A stretch of DNA of 64,000 bases from Thermothelomyces thermophilus ATCC 42464 (lineage: Eukaryota; Ascomycota; Sordariomycetes; Sordariales; Chaetomiaceae): NCBI RefSeq assembly GCF_000226095.1, contig NC_016474.1:2790001-2854000 (forward strand), in the 5' to 3' direction. The notes beneath the pieces were generated by a model. It made no database searches and had not been told where the DNA came from. It was given only the letters and a program-made list of their open reading frames with translations. Both the position numbers and the translations under genes were made by a program. Shown one piece after another: positions 59,319 through 64,000 of the stretch (position 1 is its first letter; the number at the start of each line of letters is the position of its first letter).

Positions 59319-62300
59319 CTAGTTCCTATAAGTTGTCTTCTAGTCCAAAATCAAGCTATTTGACTAGGTACTATAGTTCCCTATTAATAATACGTGAATC
59401 CAGAATTTCTTCGACGTCCCATTCTTCTTCCTCGTCCTTTGCTTCGATGTGCGTAGCAACCTTAGCGCTCTTTGGTGCTAGTTCGAGAAGTGAAATATGA
59501 AAAACATCCGTCTATAGTCGTATAGATGACGGTAACGATAGTCAGTAGTTAGATGTCGAAATTTGTTCTTTGATAACGAAGGGTCTGACCTTCTTAAAGT
59601 CTAGCTTCGTGCTTGGTCGTTTGGTTTGTAAGTTCTGTGCAATTAAGTAGACTTTGTCTCCCCTCTCTAGGCGAGGTCCCTCGAGCCTGTGTTTGTCGTA
59701 GTAGTTCTTCATTCTGGTCTTGACAAACTTGAGTTCCTTTTTGAGCTTTTTATATAGTGTGTGTATTTGTTCTGCTTTGATTGTTGCTCTTGGCACTATG
59801 ACCTCTAGTCCTTGCCTAAGGTCTGCTTTATATCCGTAGTTTGCGAAGAATAGTGTGACTTTGGTCGTTTCTGTCGGCGTCGTGTTGTAGGCGAGTTGTG
59901 CTATTGGTAACAGTATGACCTAGTCGTTTTGCTGGTAGTTGATGTAAGAACGGAGATACTGCTCGATAACTTGGTTTAGTTACTCTATTTGTCCGTCAGT
60001 CTGTAGGTAATATGCCGTTGATAGCTTGCTATTAACGCCTAATCGTTGTATTAACGCTTGCCAGAACTTCGATACGAACTTTGTGTCTCTGTTAGTGATC
60101 CATTCTTACGGCTAAGCATATACTAATGCAACTTGCCGATAGATTACGTCTACTAACTGTTCTACTATCTAGGACTCCTTATAGGGAAAGAAGTATGCCT
60201 ACTTGGTCAGGCAATCTACTATAGTAAGAATACTATCGTAGGTCACTCCTATAGCTATATCCTTAGATTCTAGTAGCTTCGTGATAAAGTCTATCGTGAC
60301 TAAGCTCTATGGTTTGTTAGCTGTTGGCAGTGGCTAAAGTAGCCTATACGGCTTATGTCGTGCCGTTTTGCTTCGGTTATAGATGTCGTAGTTCTATACG
60401 ACTTCCTTAACTCGTGCCGTTAACTGTGGAAAGTCATAGTGTTTCTTGACTTGTGCAACAGTCTTTGTAACTCCTTTGTGTCCTCCGAGTTTTGACTCGT
60501 AGAGTTCTCGAATCATTCGCAGCTATTGATCTTTGTCGTAGATGTATGCTTTACCTCGGTACTAGAGTTTTCTATCTTTTTCTTCTACTCCGTTAAGTAC
60601 TAGTGGTCTAGGTGTTACTTGATACTATGTCTTGTTGATCCTTTCTTCTTGAAAGATTGCGTAGTATTCTAGGAACGAGTCGAGTGGATTATCTTCTACG
60701 GGCGTCTATGTCTCGTGATATAGCATTCTGTCTGTCCGTTCCTTGAATAACGGTGGTGTCGTTCCCGTTCGTCCTTCCGTGTGATCCGTTTGTCGACTTA
60801 AGATGTCTGTTTGTGCGTTCTCTTTGCCCTTCTTATAGCAGATCTCAAAGTTAAATTCTACAAGGAATTCTACCTATCGTATTTGTTATCTATTAAGTTC
60901 CTTTGTCGTTATGAAGTATCGTAAATTCTTGTGATCTATATATACTTATACCGGTTCAATCGTGCTGCTAAGGTATGGTTACTATTCCTTGAAAGCTTCA
61001 ATAATCGCAAGTAGTTCCTTATCGTAGATCAGATAATTGAGACGTGGTCTATCGAGCTTCTTTGAAAAGAAGGCTATAGGATGTAGCTTCCCTTGTCTGT
61101 CTCGTTGTCCTAATTGTCCTCCGATGGCGTAGTCTGAAGCGTCTATTTCTACCTCGAATGGCTTCTTAGGGTCTGGTAGTACTAGTACTAGGTCTTTGGT
61201 AATGGCGTTCTGGATCTGCGTAAATGCTTGCTCGTGTTGTTCTTCCTATTGGAATTTAGTATTCTTCTTAGTGAGTTCGTGTAAAGGTCGTGCAATCGCT
61301 CTAAAGTTCCTGATGAACATCCGGTAGAAGTTTGCAAATCCGATGAAGCTTCGTACTTCCGTGACTGACGTCGGTCGTGGCCAATTCTTGATAGCTTCAA
61401 CCTTTAAAGGTTCTATCTGGATTTGTCCTAGGGATATTTTGTATCCTAAAAAGACTATCTTCCTAATATAGAATTCGCTCTTTTCCTTGTTGACTGATAG
61501 CTTGTACGCGTGTAGCGCGTCTAGTACTACTTTTACGTGCTTCCGGTGTTTGTCTATCGTCTTAGAGAAGATAAGTATGTCGTCGAGATAACATACCGTA
61601 AATTTATCGAGAAAGGGTTAGATAGCTTGATCAATCAGGGCTTAGAACGTTGCTAGCGCGTTCGTAAGTCTAAATGGCATGACGAGGTACTCGTAGTGGC
61701 TATAAAGTGTCCTAAAGGCCGTTTTCTACTTGTCGCCTTCTTTAATCTGTATATAGTTATAGGCCGATGGCAAGTCAAGACGCGTGAAATATTGGGCTCC
61801 TACTAACTGATCTTGGAGCCGTAAGATCAGCGGTAACGGGTATCGGTTTTTCACGGTCTGTTTGTTAAGTTACCGATAGTCGACATATAACTGTAGCTTT
61901 CCGTCTTTCTTAGGTATAAATAGGATTAGGTAGCCTGCTGGCGATGTCGATAGGCGGATATATCCTCTTCGAAGGTTCTCTTCCAAATATCGCTTAAGTT
62001 CTTCGTTTTGTATCTGGCTCGTGTGGTAGATCTTGAAGAACTTTAGTTATGCTCCTTCTTTAAGCTTGATCTTGTGATCCTATGGGCTATGTTCTAGTAG
62101 TCCTTCTAGATATTTCGGTTCGAATGCTAGGTATCCTTCGTATTCCTTTGGTACTTCTCTAGTCTTGTCTCGTCTCTCGGTTTTCTAGTAGTATACGAAC
62201 TTGGTTCTATCTATGGCGATGCTGGCGATTTCTCCTATCTTAACCTATTGCTCTAATTACAGTGCTCTATATTCGTTAACGGAGAGAACAGCTATCGGCG

Positions 62301-62850
62301 ATTTAGCTCGTTCCTCCTGTCGCGATACCGATGTCGTTATGCCGCCTCTTCTAGAGTCTGTAGTAGTCTGTCTGCCACTGTCCGTCTCTTACGGTAGATC
62401 CGTAGGATATGCCTTTCTCTAAGCATTGTCTGCTTGTAATCCTTGCGTGCTCCCTATCTCGCTAGTCGAATACGACTCCGTTTAGGGTTGTAGGTAGCTA
62501 CCATTCTTCTAGCTAATGTCTAGGTTATAGTCTTCATGCCATAGTAACCCTAATATTATATCTTTGTTATTACCTATGTCTATAATGCTAAATACGACTG
62601 CTATAGTCTTTCTTGCTATAGTGATGTCGATCGGTTCGGTCTCCTTATATACCTATTACGTCGGAAATGGCCCTTTGACTATGCCATGCTTCCGCTTTAT
62701 TCTCTAGGGTATCCGTAGCTGATTTACAAGCATTGGCGAAATCAGGTTCATCTCTACTTTACTATCTACTAGTATAAGCATTTCGTGCTGTTTCTACTAT
62801 GCTGTTATCCACAATCGCTTGTCTTACCACCGTCGTCTAAAGATTGTAGC
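59152..62850 (-). pseudogene. pol of element 8
   Basis: Best-preserved pol. Stop TAA (59152-59154) next to another TAA. Chromodomain about 59440-59280, with the first cage Trp intact (EEEEWDVEEI); the second Trp (YLVKW) is TAG. Integrase C terminus open at 59542-59796. RT active site YLDD intact at 61579-61590. Protease near 62764 reads VDSK instead of VDSG, which would abolish activity. Pol is in the -1 frame relative to gag. Start approximate. Confidence 0.8.
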
Positions 62851-64000
62851 GATTTCCTATGTTTCTACCGGGAGGTCTCGATATAATGGTCTCTTACGCC
62901 AGTCCCTCCTGTACTACGCTACCACTTGCCGCTATGTAGGCGTTAATGGTTTCCGGGCCCCTCGAAGGGCCCTGACCCGTTTCCTAGGTTAGTGCTAACC
63001 TCTTCGGTTATTTGGCTAATAGCGGCTTCGTTAATCGTGCTCATTTCTATAAGCTATTAAGTGCTTACGGCTTCCTACTATTAGGTCTGTTCTGCTTTCC
63101 GTCATGCGTGCTATAGCTTCGTCTAAAGCTCCCGAATTTGTAATTTCTTTTCGTCCGTGTGATAGAGGCAATCGTTACTCTAGCACGAGTCCTATATATC
63201 CTATCCGGTTCTGCAGTACCTAGGCTAGGCTTGTCTTAGAACTACCGTAACGCTTTCTAAATCGCAGGCTTCGATCTTCTAGAGTAATTCGGCCGCTCTG
63301 TTTCCTGTATCGTAGACCTATTCCACGGGGCGTAAGCTTCCGTCCTCGTTTCCTCGTCGGGTCGGCTAGTGATTGTTTTCGAATTTGTCGCGGAAGTGGT
63401 ATCGGCATTCGTGTGCCACACACTAGAACTAAGGCACTTGCGCATGTGCCTCGTGTCGAGGGTGCAGTCGTGTAGCGTTGCCTAGGAGGTATTAGAATTC
63501 TTTCCTGAATCCTTCCCATTGTACGTAGACTGTAGGTACTCTAGTGCTAACATAGGAGTGTTTCTTCTAGTAGCTTTCCTATATACGCTTATCTTTTCTA
63601 CGGTTCGCATATATAAACTAATATTCTAGGTTTTATATGTCATTACTAAGTTGCTAGCTGTTAAGATACTTGGTGTAGCTATTAGGCCTATTATATGTCA
63701 TAGGCTATTCTCCTTTGATAGTTTCTATGATACGTTAGAGTTCCCTTATCTCGTCCCTCATTCTATCGCTTTGCTAGGTAAGTCGAATCAAGTGTCTATC
63801 CTGTTCGTGTAGTTCCGCGTTAAGCCAAAAAACTTCGTTACGATACTATTCGATTCGTTCCTAGAGGAATAGAACATTAGGTCCAGGTCTTTCGATTCCT
63901 TAGGTGTTGGTTGTCCACGATCTATCCTGCCTCTACGTGACTGTGAAACCCTACTGCCTTAAGGCTAGGAGAATCGAAACTGGTGGTGTATACTCTCTTG
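62748..64000 (-). pseudogene. gag of element 8, C-terminal half
   Basis: Stop TGA (62748-62750); 1253 nt visible, about 417 codons. The frame, fixed from element 3, contains the conserved ECRYHFRDKFENNH and RAAELL stretches near 63300-63420. It has stops at former Gln/Trp codons. The start and zinc knuckle lie outside the window. Confidence 0.75.

Larger units (their letters stand above)
58103..64000 (-). mobile_element. Element 8: type 2 chromovirus, cut by window end
   Basis: 3' LTR, accessory gene, pol and the C-terminal half of gag are present. It lies in the 5' LTR of element 6, so it is younger than element 6, and it carries fewer RIP-type changes than most copies. The 5' LTR and right TSD (GCTAG expected) lie beyond 64000. 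Confidence 0.9.

Noticed and set aside
63220-63519. Arg-rich 99-codon minus-strand ORF and an overlapping 62-codon one.
   Set aside because: The gag frame, fixed by its constant stop and by element 3, is the third minus frame here. These two are out of frame.

Overview
This window looks like heterochromatin of a filamentous ascomycete. It contains no intact host gene. Nearly all of it is a stack of nested Ty3/Gypsy LTR retrotransposons with a chromodomain (chromoviruses), mutated by what looks like repeat-induced point mutation (RIP). Where copies are compared, differences are mostly CpA to TpA on either strand (TGTGACG to TGTAACG, CAG/CAA to TAG/TAA, TGG to TAG), so every gag and pol reading frame is full of TAG/TAA. 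RIP points to Pezizomycotina; the species cannot be named from this sequence.

Layout. 1-547: the 5' end of a minus-strand element lying to the left (gag start, leader, LTR). 548-3259: a decayed plus-strand Gypsy pol of a different family. 3260-17839: element 1 (minus), holding a solo LTR (6049-6447) and complete element 2 (9051-16542). 17840-25392: element 3 (plus), complete but without matching target-site duplications (TSDs). 25393-27689 and 42672-43186: the only other non-element DNA, two halves of one target locus split by element 5. 27690-42666: element 5 (minus), whose 3' LTR is itself split by complete element 4 (plus, 27897-35388). 43187-58102: element 6 (minus), with complete element 7 (minus, 48630-56111) in its gag and element 8 in its 5' LTR. 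58103-64000: element 8 (minus), running off the window. TSDs of 5 bp were read directly for elements 2 (ACTAT), 4 (TATAT), 5 (CCTAG), 7 (TAATG) and the solo LTR (GTAAT).

Each element is about 7.5 kb: LTR of 399-433 bp; leader; gag (2457 nt in most copies, CCHC knuckle near residue 315); pol in the -1 frame (protease, RT, RNase H, integrase, chromodomain); then, on the opposite strand and converging on pol, an accessory gene; then a hairpin, a purine tract and the 3' LTR. The accessory gene encodes a protein of about 190-210 residues with a cysteine cluster spaced like fungal Zn(II)2Cys6 domains, then a charged helical region. Two of its three subfamilies carry a 47-49 nt GT-AG intron at the same place and phase.

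Two observations stand out. First, the leader just inside the 5' LTR has an 11-nt site complementary not to a recognised tRNA but to the element's own predicted RNA 5' end inside the LTR (Tf1-type self-priming), and the two partners co-vary between LTR subfamilies. Second, the antisense accessory gene comes in three types, each paired with its own U3 sequence full of GATC palindromes, suggesting a self-encoded regulator and its sites.
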